From Bradyrhizobium erythrophlei (GTDB lineage: Bacteria > Pseudomonadota > Alphaproteobacteria > Rhizobiales > Xanthobacteraceae): DNA of 64,000 nt. The DNA lies in NCBI RefSeq assembly GCF_900129425.1, contig NZ_LT670817.1, positions 7,153,501-7,217,500 on the forward strand. The letters run 5' to 3'. Of the stretch, positions 25,670 to 34,520 are shown piece by piece. How positions within the stretch are numbered: the first letter of the stretch is position 1; each line of letters opens with the position of its first letter. A model generated the notes under the pieces. The model was not told the origin of the DNA and searched no databases. It saw nothing but the letters and a program-made list of their open reading frames with translations. The position numbers were made by a program, and so were the translations under genes.

Positions 25670-26425
25670 ATGAGCACCACCAAGCAGGAGACCCACCGGG
25701 CCGCCATGCCCCAACAGGATTCGCCATGGCCGCACGTCCGGTTGTCAGAAACCGATCGGCTGGAGACATTCAGCGACAGCGTGCTCTCGATTACCATCAC
25801 GCTGCTGGTGGCGGAAATCGTACGGCCGGAATATGCGTCGGGCCAGCTGTTGGAGAAGCTGACCGCGCAATGGGCCAGCTACATCGCGTTCCTTGCGTCA
25901 TTTTGCTACGCCGGAGTTATCTGGCTCAATCATCGCGCGGTGTTTGCAAGGGTGCGCTACTGCGACCGCAGTCTTCATCTGGCTAACCTTTTTCTTCTGT
26001 TGACGTCGGCGCTGATTCCGTTTCCGACGGCCATCCTGTCCGCGGCCATCCAGAGCGGAAACGAATTCGATGCCAAGGTGGCGGTGACCCTGTATGCAGC
26101 CATTGCCGGGTCCATGTGCCTGGCATGGCTGGTCGTGTTCCACGTTTTAAGCATACATCCATACCTTGTGGAGGACGGTGTAGGTCCAGACTTCTTCCCG
26201 AAGGAGCGTTTTCGCGCCTGGGCCGGCGTTATCCTGTATGCCGTAGCGGGCCTGGCCGGCTGGCTATCGACACCGAAACTGGCCATGCTGATCTTTCTGG
26301 CATTGCCGGTTTTCTACGGCATCACCAGCGAGGGTTTGACGGAAACACGGCTTCGCCTGCAGTTCGGAAGAGCCCATCGCCGGGCTTTTGCGAAGAGCGG
26401 TCACGAGGGGGTGCACGCTGAGTAG
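25670..26425 (+). CDS. TMEM175/DUF1211 family putative potassium channel
   Basis: The 251-residue inner-membrane protein has six hydrophobic segments. The first carries RLETFSDSVLSITITLLVAEI, matching the TMEM175 signature (RxxxFSDxVxAIxxTLL) that forms the potassium-selective pore; the second half begins near LVEDGVGPD. Bacterial members are tetrameric potassium-leak channels. The Arg/His-rich tail is cytoplasmic. The start at 25670 has no strong ribosome site, and an internal ATG lies 12 codons later. The divergent neighbour is the ethylene-receptor-like kinase. Confidence 0.85.
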   Translation: MSTTKQETHRAAMPQQDSPWPHVRLSETDRLETFSDSVLSITITLLVAEIVRPEYASGQLLEKLTAQWASYIAFLASFCYAGVIWLNHRAVFARVRYCDRSLHLANLFLLLTSALIPFPTAILSAAIQSGNEFDAKVAVTLYAAIAGSMCLAWLVVFHVLSIHPYLVEDGVGPDFFPKERFRAWAGVILYAVAGLAGWLSTPKLAMLIFLALPVFYGITSEGLTETRLRLQFGRAHRRAFAKSGHEGVHAE

Positions 26426-26444
26426 CGTTTTGTGGACGGCTCGA

Positions 26445-26678
26445 TCACCCTGTCCGACAGCTGCGTGTAATTTGCACGGCCGCCAGCCAGTCCTGCCACA
26501 TCGTCGGATCCACCGGCGAACCATCGGCCCATTTCAAGCCCCCCACGATGAAGTCGATCTCCTCGTCGGTCTTGCCAAGCCGCAGCGAAACCGTTTCGAG
26601 AAAGATTCGCATCGCGTCATAGCCCTCAATCAGGGTGATGGTGTCGGTCGCGTTCATTATGGTCACATCTTCGGTCAC
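26445..26678 (-). CDS. Small conserved hypothetical protein
   Basis: The 77-residue product contains TITLIEGYDAMRIFLETVSLRLGKTDEEIDFIVGGLKWADGSPVDPTMWQDWLAAV and looks like a compact helical protein. The GTG at 26678 has GAGGGCGG upstream and is 66 bp from an exact anaerobox, the usual spacing; an ATG at 26657 is an alternative. It is transcribed divergently from the old yellow enzyme. The function is unknown. Confidence 0.68.
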   Translation of the reverse strand: MTEDVTIMNATDTITLIEGYDAMRIFLETVSLRLGKTDEEIDFIVGGLKWADGSPVDPTMWQDWLAAVQITRSCRTG

Positions 26679-26743
26679 GGCCGCCCTCGCAAACGAGCCT
26701 TACAAGCGCCGGCCTATTAGCGAAATTCTAATCGTGCTCCGCA

Positions 26744-26757
26744 TTGACGGCAGTCAA
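26744..26757. promoter_or_regulatory. Exact CRP/FNR-type box in a divergent promoter
   Basis: TTGACGGCAGTCAA is an exact TTGA-N6-TCAA match located 66 bp before the minus-strand GTG at 26678 and 81 bp before the plus-strand ATG at 26838, so it could serve both genes. Confidence 0.68.
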
Positions 26758-26837
26758 TTGAGGCGGATCGCTTCGCTCCTAATATTTTCACGTGGACGGT
26801 CCAAGGGCCGCCAATGTCCCCCTCTGCAGGAGGGAAT

Positions 26838-28049
26838 ATGAACGAGACAACCACGATTGCGCGGACACCCCGTGCCGCTCAGGCGCCGGACACGGACGTG
26901 CTGTTCCAGCCGTACCGGCTTGGCCCCTTCAACCTGCGGCATCGCATCGTCATGGCGCCGCTGACACGCTCGCGGGCACGCCAGCCGGGCAACGTGCCAA
27001 GCTCCCTTGCCGCCTGCTACTACGCGCAGCGCGCATCCGCAGCGTTGATCGTGAGCGAGGCGACGCAGGTTTCGATGCAGGGCCAGGGTTACGCCTGGAC
27101 GCCTGGCCTCCACAGCCGTGAGCAGGTAGAGGCGTGGCATCGGGTCACCCAAGCGGTGCATCAGGCTGACGGATTGATTTTCAATCAGCTTTGGCACGTC
27201 GGGCGCATATCGCACCCTGCCCTGCAGCCCGACAATATGCTTCCGGTCGCCCCCTCCGCCATTATTCCGGAGGGCAAAGCCTTCATCGAGAACGAGCGCG
27301 GCGAAGGCGAGCTCGTGCCGTTCGTACGGCCGCGCGCGCTCAACATCGAAGAGATGCCGTACATCGTGGCGCAATATGAACGCGCGGCGATAAGCGCCCG
27401 GGCCGCCGATTTCGACGGCGTCGAGATCCACGCTGCCAACGGCTATCTGCTCGATCAGTTCATCGAGACCGGCACCAACCGGCGCACCGACACCTATGGC
27501 GGCCCGATCGAGAACCGGACGCGATTATTGTTCGAGGTCGCCGAGGCCTTGATACGGATCTGGGGGCCGGATCGCATCGGCGTGCGGCTGTCGCCGATGG
27601 GCAAGATGAACGACATCTACGACGACCAACCGGAAGCAACCTTTGGCTATATCGCCGAGCGCCTCAGCGACTACCGCTTTGCCTATCTGCATATCGTCAA
27701 CCCGGCGCCGGAGCAGATGCAAAGCGGAAAAGCGCCGGATCCGCGGGCGCTCGCCATGGTTGAGATGATCCGGAAAAGGTTCAAGGGAACCCTGATGGTG
27801 GCGGGCGGCTTCCAGGCCGACACCGCGGCGCAGTGGCTTCGCGAAGGCAAGGCGGACCTGATCGCTTTCGGCCGCAAGTTCATCGCCAATCCCGATCTGC
27901 CCGAGCGGTTGCGCATTGGCGCACCCTTCAATGCCGACGATCCGACGACGTATTACGGCGGCGGCGAGAAGGGGTACACGGACTATCCGTCTCTAGCACA
28001 GGATCGCGGCGAACAGCCGAAGGCCTGTGTCGACCAGCGCTGGCGTTGA
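26838..28049 (+). CDS. Old yellow enzyme family alkene reductase (NemA-like)
   Basis: The 403-residue FMN enzyme reduces activated C=C bonds, quinones or nitro-compounds with NAD(P)H. Visible family features are FQPYRLGPFNLRHRIVMAPLTRSRA at the N-terminus, the active-site pair in VEIHAANGYLLDQF (His and Asn bind the substrate carbonyl), NRRTDTYGGPIENRTR, and the phosphate-binding region FGRKFIANPDLPERL. The ATG at 26838 has AGGAGGG upstream; the frame is open to 26814. It shares a promoter region and an exact anaerobox with the divergent small gene. The substrate is unknown. Confidence 0.93.
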   Translation: MNETTTIARTPRAAQAPDTDVLFQPYRLGPFNLRHRIVMAPLTRSRARQPGNVPSSLAACYYAQRASAALIVSEATQVSMQGQGYAWTPGLHSREQVEAWHRVTQAVHQADGLIFNQLWHVGRISHPALQPDNMLPVAPSAIIPEGKAFIENERGEGELVPFVRPRALNIEEMPYIVAQYERAAISARAADFDGVEIHAANGYLLDQFIETGTNRRTDTYGGPIENRTRLLFEVAEALIRIWGPDRIGVRLSPMGKMNDIYDDQPEATFGYIAERLSDYRFAYLHIVNPAPEQMQSGKAPDPRALAMVEMIRKRFKGTLMVAGGFQADTAAQWLREGKADLIAFGRKFIANPDLPERLRIGAPFNADDPTTYYGGGEKGYTDYPSLAQDRGEQPKACVDQRWR

Positions 28050-28140
28050 ACCGCGACAGCTTGCTCTCGAGAGCGGGAGCTTGCGCCACTGCACCCGCAA
28101 ACTGGCGCTCACTACACCAGGATTGGAAAGGAGCTAGATC

Positions 28141-28650
28141 ATGGCAAAAGACACCCTTAAAGGACTCAATGTGGCCATCCTGGTCACGGACGGCTTCGAG
28201 CAGGTCGAACTCACCGAGCCACGCAAAGCTCTGGACGAAGCCGGCGCCACGACCAAGATCGTATCGCCCAAACATCAACGCGTACGGGCGTGGAATTTCA
28301 CGGACTGGAGCATAGAGTTGCCGGTCGATGTGGATCTCGATCAGGCCAAGCCGGAAGATTTCGACGCGCTGCTGCTGCCGGGTGGCGTTATCAACCCGGA
28401 CTCGCTTCGCATTGAGCCAAATGCGGTTGCCTTCGCGAAGGCGTTCTTCGATTCCGGAAAACCGGTTGCAGCGATCTGCCATGGTCCCTGGACCGTGATC
28501 GAGACCGGCGCGGCGCGCGGCCGACGCATGACCTCATGGCCCTCGCTCAAAACCGACCTCAAGAATGCCGGCGCCGACTGGGTGGACCAGCAAGCCGTCT
28601 TGGACAAGGGCTTGGTCACGAGCCGCAATCCCAATGATATCCCGGCTTGA
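28141..28650 (+). CDS. DJ-1/PfpI family protein (YhbO-like), C-terminus shortened
   Basis: The 169-residue protein has the class I glutamine-amidotransferase-like fold of PfpI/DJ-1. The nucleophile elbow is AAICHGPW with Cys113; Glu20 (DGFEQVEL) and His114 complete the usual site. E. coli relatives protect against oxidative, thermal and carbonyl stress. The frame stops after RNPNDIPA, where relatives continue with roughly a dozen more residues (AFxxKMIEEFxEG), so the last helix is missing. A GGAAAGGAG ribosome site precedes the ATG. The gene lies 91 bp after the old yellow enzyme gene and before the UvrA-like gene. Confidence 0.88.
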   Translation: MAKDTLKGLNVAILVTDGFEQVELTEPRKALDEAGATTKIVSPKHQRVRAWNFTDWSIELPVDVDLDQAKPEDFDALLLPGGVINPDSLRIEPNAVAFAKAFFDSGKPVAAICHGPWTVIETGAARGRRMTSWPSLKTDLKNAGADWVDQQAVLDKGLVTSRNPNDIPA

Positions 28651-28715
28651 TGGCTATCTTTGGTTTCGGAACTCCGCTCGGCTGTCATGTGTTTCCTCCC
28701 GACCGGCTGGTGTAA

Positions 28716-31313
28716 ATGCTGGAAATAAACAAGCCTCGTTCTCGAAAAGCCGCGGAAGAGGCTCTGCGGGGCTTCGTCCGCGTGCGCGGAGCACGCGAGC
28801 ACAATTTGAAGAGCATCGATCTCGACATTCCCCGCGATGCCCTAGTGGTGTTTACCGGCGTGTCCGGCTCGGGCAAATCGTCGCTGGCGTTCGGCACGCT
28901 CTACGCGGAGGCGCAGCGGCGGTATCTCGAATCCGTCTCGCCCTATGCGCGGCGTTTGTTTCATCAGATGGCGGTTCCCGAGGTTGACGAAATCGATGGC
29001 CTGCCCCCGGCCGTGGCCTTGCAGCAGCAGCGCGGGTCGCCCACCACGCGCTCCTCCGTCGGCAGCGTCACGACGCTGTCCAACCTGCTTCGAATGCTGT
29101 ACTCGCGCGCCGGCGAGTATTCACGGCACCAGGCGCATCTCGATGCCGAGGCTTTTTCGCCCAATACGCCGGCGGGAGCCTGTCCCCGATGCCATGGGCT
29201 CGGTCGGGTCTACGAGGTGACCGAACGCTCGATGGTGCCGGATGATTCCAAAAGCATTCGCGAGCGCGCGATTGCCGCCTGGCCGCCCGCCTGGCATGGC
29301 GGCAACCTGCGCGACATGCTGATCACGCTCGGCTACGACGTCGATCGTCCGTGGCGCGAATTGCCGAAAAAAGCCCGCGACTGGATCTTGTATACCGACG
29401 AGCAGCCGGTGGTCCCGGTTTACATTGGGTACGACACGGACGAGGCGCGAAGGGCGATCAGACGCAAGGAGGAGCCCAGTTACCGCGGCAATTTCTCCAG
29501 CGCCAAGCGATATGTGCTGAACACCTTTGCCACCACTGAAAGCGCGTCGATCAAGAAGCGGGTATCGCGCTACATGGTAAGTACCGAATGCCCGCTCTGT
29601 CACGGCAAGCGGCTTGGCCGCGAAGCGCTGTCGGTCAAGTTTGCCGGCTCCGATATTGCCGACATCTCCAGGATCCCGCTGGCCAGGCTCGCCGACCTCT
29701 TGCGTCCCCATGCGGAGGCCACCGCTCCTACCCTGACCAAGCTTAAGGCGCAGCATCCGGAGAAGGCGTTGGTGGTGCAGCGAATCGCCGAGGACCTCGG
29801 CGGCCGCCTCACGGTTCTGCTTGACCTCGGGCTTGGCTATCTAACGCTGGAGCGGAGTACCCCGACGCTTTCTCCGGGCGAACTGCAGCGCCTGCGACTG
29901 GCAACCCAAGTGCGTTCCAATCTGTTCGGCGTCGTCTATGTGCTCGACGAGCCCTCCGCCGGACTTCATCCCGCGGACACCGAGGCGCTGTTGACGGCGC
30001 TCGACCGATTGAAAGCCTCCGGCAATTCGCTGTTCGTGGTCGAACACGAGATCGATGTGATCCGGCATGCGGATTGGGTTGTGGACGTCGGGCCAGGCGC
30101 CGGCGAACTCGGTGGCCATGTGCTCTACAGCGGTCCGCTCCAAGGGTTCAAGCAGGTAGAGCCATCGCAAACCCGCCGTTACCTGTTCGGCGACTACATT
30201 GTGCCAAACCGAACGCCGCGCTCGCCCAAGGACTGGTTGCGGCTGCGTGGCGTCAGTCGCAACAACCTCCATGAACTCGATGTCGATTTTCCGTTGGGAG
30301 TATTCACCACCGTGACTGGCGTTTCCGGCTCGGGCAAGTCGAGCCTGGTGAGCCAGGTCCTGGTGGAATTGGTTGCAAAACAGCTTGGCCATCCCCTCCC
30401 CTCGATCGACGATGAAGGCGACGAACTCGAGCGGACCGTCGTGACCACACTCGGCGGCCGGATCGTGAGCGGAATGGAGGGTATCAAGCGATTGGTGGTC
30501 GTCGACCAAAAGGCGATCGGACGCACACCACGGTCCAACCTCGCGACGTACACAGGGCTGTTCGATTACGTTCGCAAGATCTTCGCGGCCACCAAGTCGG
30601 CGCGCGCCCGTCACTACGACGCTGGACGCTTTTCCTTCAATGTGGCCAAAGGCCGCTGCGAGACCTGCGAGGGCGAAGGCTTTGTTTGCGTCGAATTGCT
30701 GTTCCTGCCCAGTGTATATGCACCGTGCCCAAGCTGTCATGGCGCTCGCTACAACGCCAAAACTCTTGAAATAAAATACCGCGACAAGAACGTCGCCGCC
30801 GTACTGGGAATGACGGTCGACGCCGCCTTCGCGTTCTTTGCCGAGGAGGCGCAGGTGCGCCGGTCCCTCGATGTGCTGCGGCAAGTTGGCCTCGGCTATC
30901 TGCGACTTGGCCAGCCGGCGACGGAGCTTTCCGGCGGCGAAGCCCAGCGGATCAAGCTTGCCACCGAGCTGCAGCGGACGCAGCGCGGCCACACGCTCTA
31001 CGTCCTTGACGAGCCCACCACGGGACTACACCCGACTGACGTCGAGAAGCTCATCGCGCAACTCAACGGGCTGATCGAATCCGGCAATACCGTCATCGTG
31101 GTGGAGCATGATATGCGCGTCGCCGCCGGCAGCGACTGGGTCATGGATATCGGCCCTGGTGCAGGTGACGAAGGCGGTCATGTGGTGGCGTTCGGCAGGC
31201 CTGCCGAGGTCGCTGGCTCGTCCAAAAGCCGCACCGCGCCATACCTGTCGCGGTTCAGGGCCCGGCCCGCGGCCGACGCGCCAGCGTCCAATCGCCTCGC
31301 CGCACCTCAGTAA
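28716..31313 (+). CDS. UvrA-like ABC-class DNA-repair ATPase (UvrA2 type)
   Basis: The 865-residue protein has two ABC ATPase modules: Walker A GVSGSGKSSLAFGTLYAEAQ in the first and GVSGSGKSSLVSQVL in the second. The signature regions are LSPGELQRLRLA and LSGGEAQRIKLA, with DEPSAGLHP and DEPTTGLHP. Zinc-finger Cys pairs are present (CPRCHGLG, CPLCHGKR, CETCEGEG, CPSCHGAR). It is shorter than canonical UvrA (about 940), and the UvrB-contact insert seems reduced, as in UvrA2 proteins, which are linked to DNA-damage or drug tolerance rather than core excision repair. It follows the PfpI gene closely. A main uvrA is expected elsewhere. Confidence 0.9.
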   Translation: MLEINKPRSRKAAEEALRGFVRVRGAREHNLKSIDLDIPRDALVVFTGVSGSGKSSLAFGTLYAEAQRRYLESVSPYARRLFHQMAVPEVDEIDGLPPAVALQQQRGSPTTRSSVGSVTTLSNLLRMLYSRAGEYSRHQAHLDAEAFSPNTPAGACPRCHGLGRVYEVTERSMVPDDSKSIRERAIAAWPPAWHGGNLRDMLITLGYDVDRPWRELPKKARDWILYTDEQPVVPVYIGYDTDEARRAIRRKEEPSYRGNFSSAKRYVLNTFATTESASIKKRVSRYMVSTECPLCHGKRLGREALSVKFAGSDIADISRIPLARLADLLRPHAEATAPTLTKLKAQHPEKALVVQRIAEDLGGRLTVLLDLGLGYLTLERSTPTLSPGELQRLRLATQVRSNLFGVVYVLDEPSAGLHPADTEALLTALDRLKASGNSLFVVEHEIDVIRHADWVVDVGPGAGELGGHVLYSGPLQGFKQVEPSQTRRYLFGDYIVPNRTPRSPKDWLRLRGVSRNNLHELDVDFPLGVFTTVTGVSGSGKSSLVSQVLVELVAKQLGHPLPSIDDEGDELERTVVTTLGGRIVSGMEGIKRLVVVDQKAIGRTPRSNLATYTGLFDYVRKIFAATKSARARHYDAGRFSFNVAKGRCETCEGEGFVCVELLFLPSVYAPCPSCHGARYNAKTLEIKYRDKNVAAVLGMTVDAAFAFFAEEAQVRRSLDVLRQVGLGYLRLGQPATELSGGEAQRIKLATELQRTQRGHTLYVLDEPTTGLHPTDVEKLIAQLNGLIESGNTVIVVEHDMRVAAGSDWVMDIGPGAGDEGGHVVAFGRPAEVAGSSKSRTAPYLSRFRARPAADAPASNRLAAPQ

Positions 31314-31615
31314 AATCGCGGAATCGGCCCCAAATGCGGTGTGGGTCGGCCCGAAAGATCGAACATTACTTCGTCGACGTAACACCAGCCCCACCCTTCC
31401 GGCGGATCGTAGGCCTCGATGATCGGGTGTTTTGTCGCGTGAAAATGTTTTGTAGCGTGTCGATTTGGCGACTGATCGCAACAACCGACGTGGCCACAGC
31501 TGCGGCAGACCCGCAGATGCAACCAGGGGTCGCCCAATTTCAGACATTCTTCGCACCCCAAGGCGCTCGGAACAACGTCACGGATTGCCGAGAGATGTTT
31601 GCAAAATATCGCCAT
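31307..31615 (-). CDS. UBP-type zinc finger protein
   Basis: The 102-residue product is a single zf-UBP domain. Cys and His ligands are spread through CKHL, CEECLKLGDPWLHLRVCRSCGHVGCCD, HATKHFHATKHP and WGWCYVDE, as in the ubiquitin-binding zinc finger of eukaryotic deubiquitinases. Bacterial members are short, stand-alone proteins of unknown role. The ATG at 31615 begins MAIFCKHL with AGGAAAA upstream; the frame is open to 31651. The stop codon overlaps the convergent UvrA-like gene by 7 bases. Confidence 0.88.
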   Translation of the reverse strand: MAIFCKHLSAIRDVVPSALGCEECLKLGDPWLHLRVCRSCGHVGCCDQSPNRHATKHFHATKHPIIEAYDPPEGWGWCYVDEVMFDLSGRPTPHLGPIPRFY

Positions 31616-31740
31616 GTTTTCCTGCCGCGCTCCGCTTGACCCAGGATGCATCGCTGCTCCGCCGCGCAGAATGCGCCGCGCTCTGCTTTGTCTTAGTTCC
31701 GATCCGATTGCGAAGATACACTTCGTGGCGAAGTAAGTGA

Positions 31741-32169
31741 TCAGGCCGTAAGCTCAGGATCAACCGCAAGGATCACAGTCTTCTCAACATTACCATCGAC
31801 GCTCTGTTCGCGCGGAATGACAGGCAGTTGAAGCACCAGCGCGTGCTGGCCTTCCGACAACAGATTCACGAGAACCGTTTTTCCGTCCGGAAACGAGAGG
31901 GCATCGTGATGCTGATGCGAGGCGCCCGGCTCAAGCGCGCAAAATCTGGCGACGCTAAAGCCTGTGCTCCTAGTCGAAAGCCAATTGCGATTATATCTGA
32001 CGTCACGTTCGAATGCGAGTTCGGTTCCGGGAAGCAGACATACCGCGACATTCGGCTCTCGCTTTGCGGCAAAGCCGCGGGTGGATGTACCGTAGAAGCT
32101 GGTCGTAACAAGCGTCTCGCCAACCTTGGCCGGGCGAAATACGACAGTATGCAGGCTATAATCACACAT
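31741..32169 (-). CDS. Conserved hypothetical protein (MCDYS start)
   Basis: The 142-residue soluble protein starts MCDYSLHTVVFRPAKVGETLV and contains TRGFAAKREPNVAVCLLPGTELAF and PGASHQHHDALSFPDGKTVLVNLL. The MCDYS opening is common to a group of unnamed rhizobial proteins. The middle looks like a small beta-barrel. An exact anaerobox lies 62 bp before the ATG, so it is probably part of the regulon. The function is unknown. Confidence 0.75.
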   Translation of the reverse strand: MCDYSLHTVVFRPAKVGETLVTTSFYGTSTRGFAAKREPNVAVCLLPGTELAFERDVRYNRNWLSTRSTGFSVARFCALEPGASHQHHDALSFPDGKTVLVNLLSEGQHALVLQLPVIPREQSVDGNVEKTVILAVDPELTA

Positions 32170-32230
32170 AGGATTTTCTCCGCTGATCTACGTGTTCAAG
32201 AACCTGTATCGTGAGGAGACGCGCGCTGCG

Positions 32231-32244
32231 TTGACCGATGTCAA
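32231..32244. promoter_or_regulatory. Exact CRP/FNR-type box
   Basis: TTGACCGATGTCAA is an exact TTGA-N6-TCAA match, 62 bp before the ATG at 32169. Confidence 0.7.
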
Positions 32245-32299
32245 AATATCGGCGAACGAGATCGCTCCATATAGTATGGAAGAGATCGAGGGGTCGCGC

Positions 32300-32659
32300 T
32301 CATCTCATACTGCCTGGCATGAAGCAGCGAATGGAGATTCCGAGAGATCCCTTGATGGGCCAGACCATCGCCCTGCCCGCCCGGTTCGGCTCTGTAATCA
32401 CGGCATCATCAGGGAAGTCGATCCATTCATTGTCTATGCGTACGCGGTAATGACCACTCTTGGATTCCCAATCCGGGTCCAAAACAGCGAAACCATCCGC
32501 ATCCGAACAGCATGGTCCCTTGCCGGACCTGAGGCTGTCAAACCATGGCCTGAGCGGCGACAGCGAATAGCGGCCGTCGTCGCGGGCTTGCACCGCACCG
32601 ATGAATGCCGCCGCGAGAATGCCGAAGGCGGAGCCGAGGACAGGGATCTTCATGCTCAT
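32300..32659 (-). CDS. Small exported protein of unknown function
   Basis: The 119-residue product has a signal peptide (MSMKIPVLGSAFGILAAAFIGAVQA). The mature part contains WFDSLRSGKGPCCSDADGFAV, HYRVRIDNEWIDFPDDAVI and a basic end, a pattern seen in unnamed bradyrhizobial periplasmic proteins; two adjacent Cys may bind metal or form disulfides. The ATG at 32659 is preceded by an AGGCGGCG region; the frame is open to 32689. It follows the cNMP/reductase-like gene by about 30 bp and may share its transcript. Confidence 0.72.
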   Translation of the reverse strand: MSMKIPVLGSAFGILAAAFIGAVQARDDGRYSLSPLRPWFDSLRSGKGPCCSDADGFAVLDPDWESKSGHYRVRIDNEWIDFPDDAVITEPNRAGRAMVWPIKGSLGISIRCFMPGSMR

Positions 32660-32690
32660 GTTCGCCGCCTGATCAAGACAACAATTCAAA

Positions 32691-34496
32691 TCACGCAGGT
32701 GGTGCGGGTATCACTGATCGTATCAACTCTTGATGCGCTCTCCCCGGCGTGCAGTGCGGGTTCAACCGCATACCCATCGCACCCACGCTCCCCGTCCCCG
32801 AATCCTTTTCCGCATCGCCCGACGATTCAGCCGCGCCATCTGCGCGAGCCACGTGCAATTCCGCCCCAACGACAGCCCCCTCGCCGATGGCGGCTCCGAC
32901 TCGCTTGACTGATCCAGACCGCACATCGCCGGAGGCGAACACGCCACGCACGCTGGTTTCCAGCGGCAGCGGACGCCCGGATCCGTTGTTCGACGGGCGG
33001 CCGTCGGAGGGAACGTCCGAGCCGGTCAAGACAAAATTCTTGCCGTCCAGAGCGATCCCGCTATCCCTGAGCCAGCCCGTAGCCGGTTCCGCGCCGATGA
33101 AGCAAAAGACATGGCGGATCGGCTTTTCCGTCTCCTTGCCGGTCACATTGTTGCGCCAGCTCACGCGCTCCAGTTGCTTCTCGCGGCTGCCATAGAGGGC
33201 AACGATTTCCGTTTGGGTCAACACCTCGATATTGTCGATCGCCTTGATCCGGTCGATGAGATATTGCGACATGCTCGCCGCCAGACTTGGACCGCGCACT
33301 AGCATCCAGATTTTTTTAGCGAAGCTGCGCAGGAAGACCGCGGCCTGGCCCGCCGAGTTGCCACCCCCGACCAGAACGATTTCCTCATCACGACAAAGCC
33401 GCGCCTCGATCGGCGAAGCCCAGTACCAGACTCCCCGCCCCTCGAAATCGCTGAGGTTTGGAACGCCAAGGCGGCGATAGCGCGCGCCGGTCGCCACGAC
33501 CACGGTCGCGGCCTTGACGCGCCGGCCATCCGTGAGATGAAGCCCAAGCGGCGTTTCAGTCGGGTCGAGCTGTACCACTTCGCTGGGTATCACCATCTTG
33601 GCACCGAATTTCTGCGCCTGGACGTAAGCACGGCCGGTGAGCGCCTGGCCGGAAATGCCGGCCGGAAAACCGAGATAATTTTCGATACGCGCACTGGCTC
33701 CGGCTTGTCCACCGAATGCGCGCGTATCGAAAACGATGACCGAGAGACCCTCCGATGCAGCATAGACCGCGGTCGAGAGCCCGGCGGGTCCCGCGCCGAC
33801 GACCGCGACGTCATAGGTCCGATCGCGTTCGTCGATCGGCACCATTGCGAGTGCGAGCGCCAATTCGGTCTCGTTCGGGTTTTTCAGGATGGTACCCTTC
33901 GGACACACTGCCAGCGGCAGGTCCGAAGGATTCGGGGCATATTGCTCGACCAGTTTCGCTGCGTCCTGATCCTGTGCCGGGTCGAGCAGTTGATGCGGGT
34001 AGGCATTGCGCGCCAGGAAGCCTTGCAGACGAATGACGTCGGGACTGTTTTCGGCGCCAATTAGCACCGGACCTCCAGTGCCGGCCTCGATCAGGGCGAC
34101 GCGACGCAGGATCAGTGCATGCATGATCCGTTCGCCGAGTTCGGGCTCTTCAATCATCAGGGCGCGCAGATTTTCCGGCGGAATCAACAGTGCTTCGACA
34201 TCATCGATCGCGTGAACGTCGACGAACGCCGGCTGACCTGACAATTGCCCCACTTCGGCGACGAAGTCACCGGGTCCCTGCTCCAGGATCGGGGCGCTGT
34301 GCCCGAAGGGATCGCGACGCGTGACGCGCACCGAGCCCTTGATCAGCACATACATGCCGGGAGCGAAGCTTCCTGTGACGAACAGCGCCTCGCCGGGGGC
34401 GTAGTGCCGGACTTCCCCAAAACGATGCAGCCGATCGATTTCATTCGGAGTCAGCTTTGGAAACATCTGCTCGTTGCGGTTATCGATCGTCGACAT
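32691..34496 (-). CDS. Cyclic-nucleotide-binding/thioredoxin-reductase-like flavoprotein lacking CxxC
   Basis: The 601-residue protein joins a cNMP-binding domain (about residues 10-130), a thioredoxin-like linker region (about 140-215) and a thioredoxin-reductase-like FAD/NAD(P) module (about 225-545; GAGPAGLSTAVYAASEGL, GGGNSAGQAA, GVFASGDVRSG). The redox pair of thioredoxin reductase (CATC after GxxY) is replaced by WYWASPIEA, so it cannot reduce thioredoxin in the usual way; it may pass electrons elsewhere. The last 50 residues (after GAVVGAELHVARA) look like non-conserved extension. It lies 25 bp after the Usp gene and is probably in its operon. Ligand and partner are unknown. Confidence 0.88.
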   Translation of the reverse strand: MSTIDNRNEQMFPKLTPNEIDRLHRFGEVRHYAPGEALFVTGSFAPGMYVLIKGSVRVTRRDPFGHSAPILEQGPGDFVAEVGQLSGQPAFVDVHAIDDVEALLIPPENLRALMIEEPELGERIMHALILRRVALIEAGTGGPVLIGAENSPDVIRLQGFLARNAYPHQLLDPAQDQDAAKLVEQYAPNPSDLPLAVCPKGTILKNPNETELALALAMVPIDERDRTYDVAVVGAGPAGLSTAVYAASEGLSVIVFDTRAFGGQAGASARIENYLGFPAGISGQALTGRAYVQAQKFGAKMVIPSEVVQLDPTETPLGLHLTDGRRVKAATVVVATGARYRRLGVPNLSDFEGRGVWYWASPIEARLCRDEEIVLVGGGNSAGQAAVFLRSFAKKIWMLVRGPSLAASMSQYLIDRIKAIDNIEVLTQTEIVALYGSREKQLERVSWRNNVTGKETEKPIRHVFCFIGAEPATGWLRDSGIALDGKNFVLTGSDVPSDGRPSNNGSGRPLPLETSVRGVFASGDVRSGSVKRVGAAIGEGAVVGAELHVARADGAAESSGDAEKDSGTGSVGAMGMRLNPHCTPGRAHQELIRSVIPAPPA

Positions 34497-34520
34497 TTTA
34501 AGTCCCCGACGCGAAATCGA

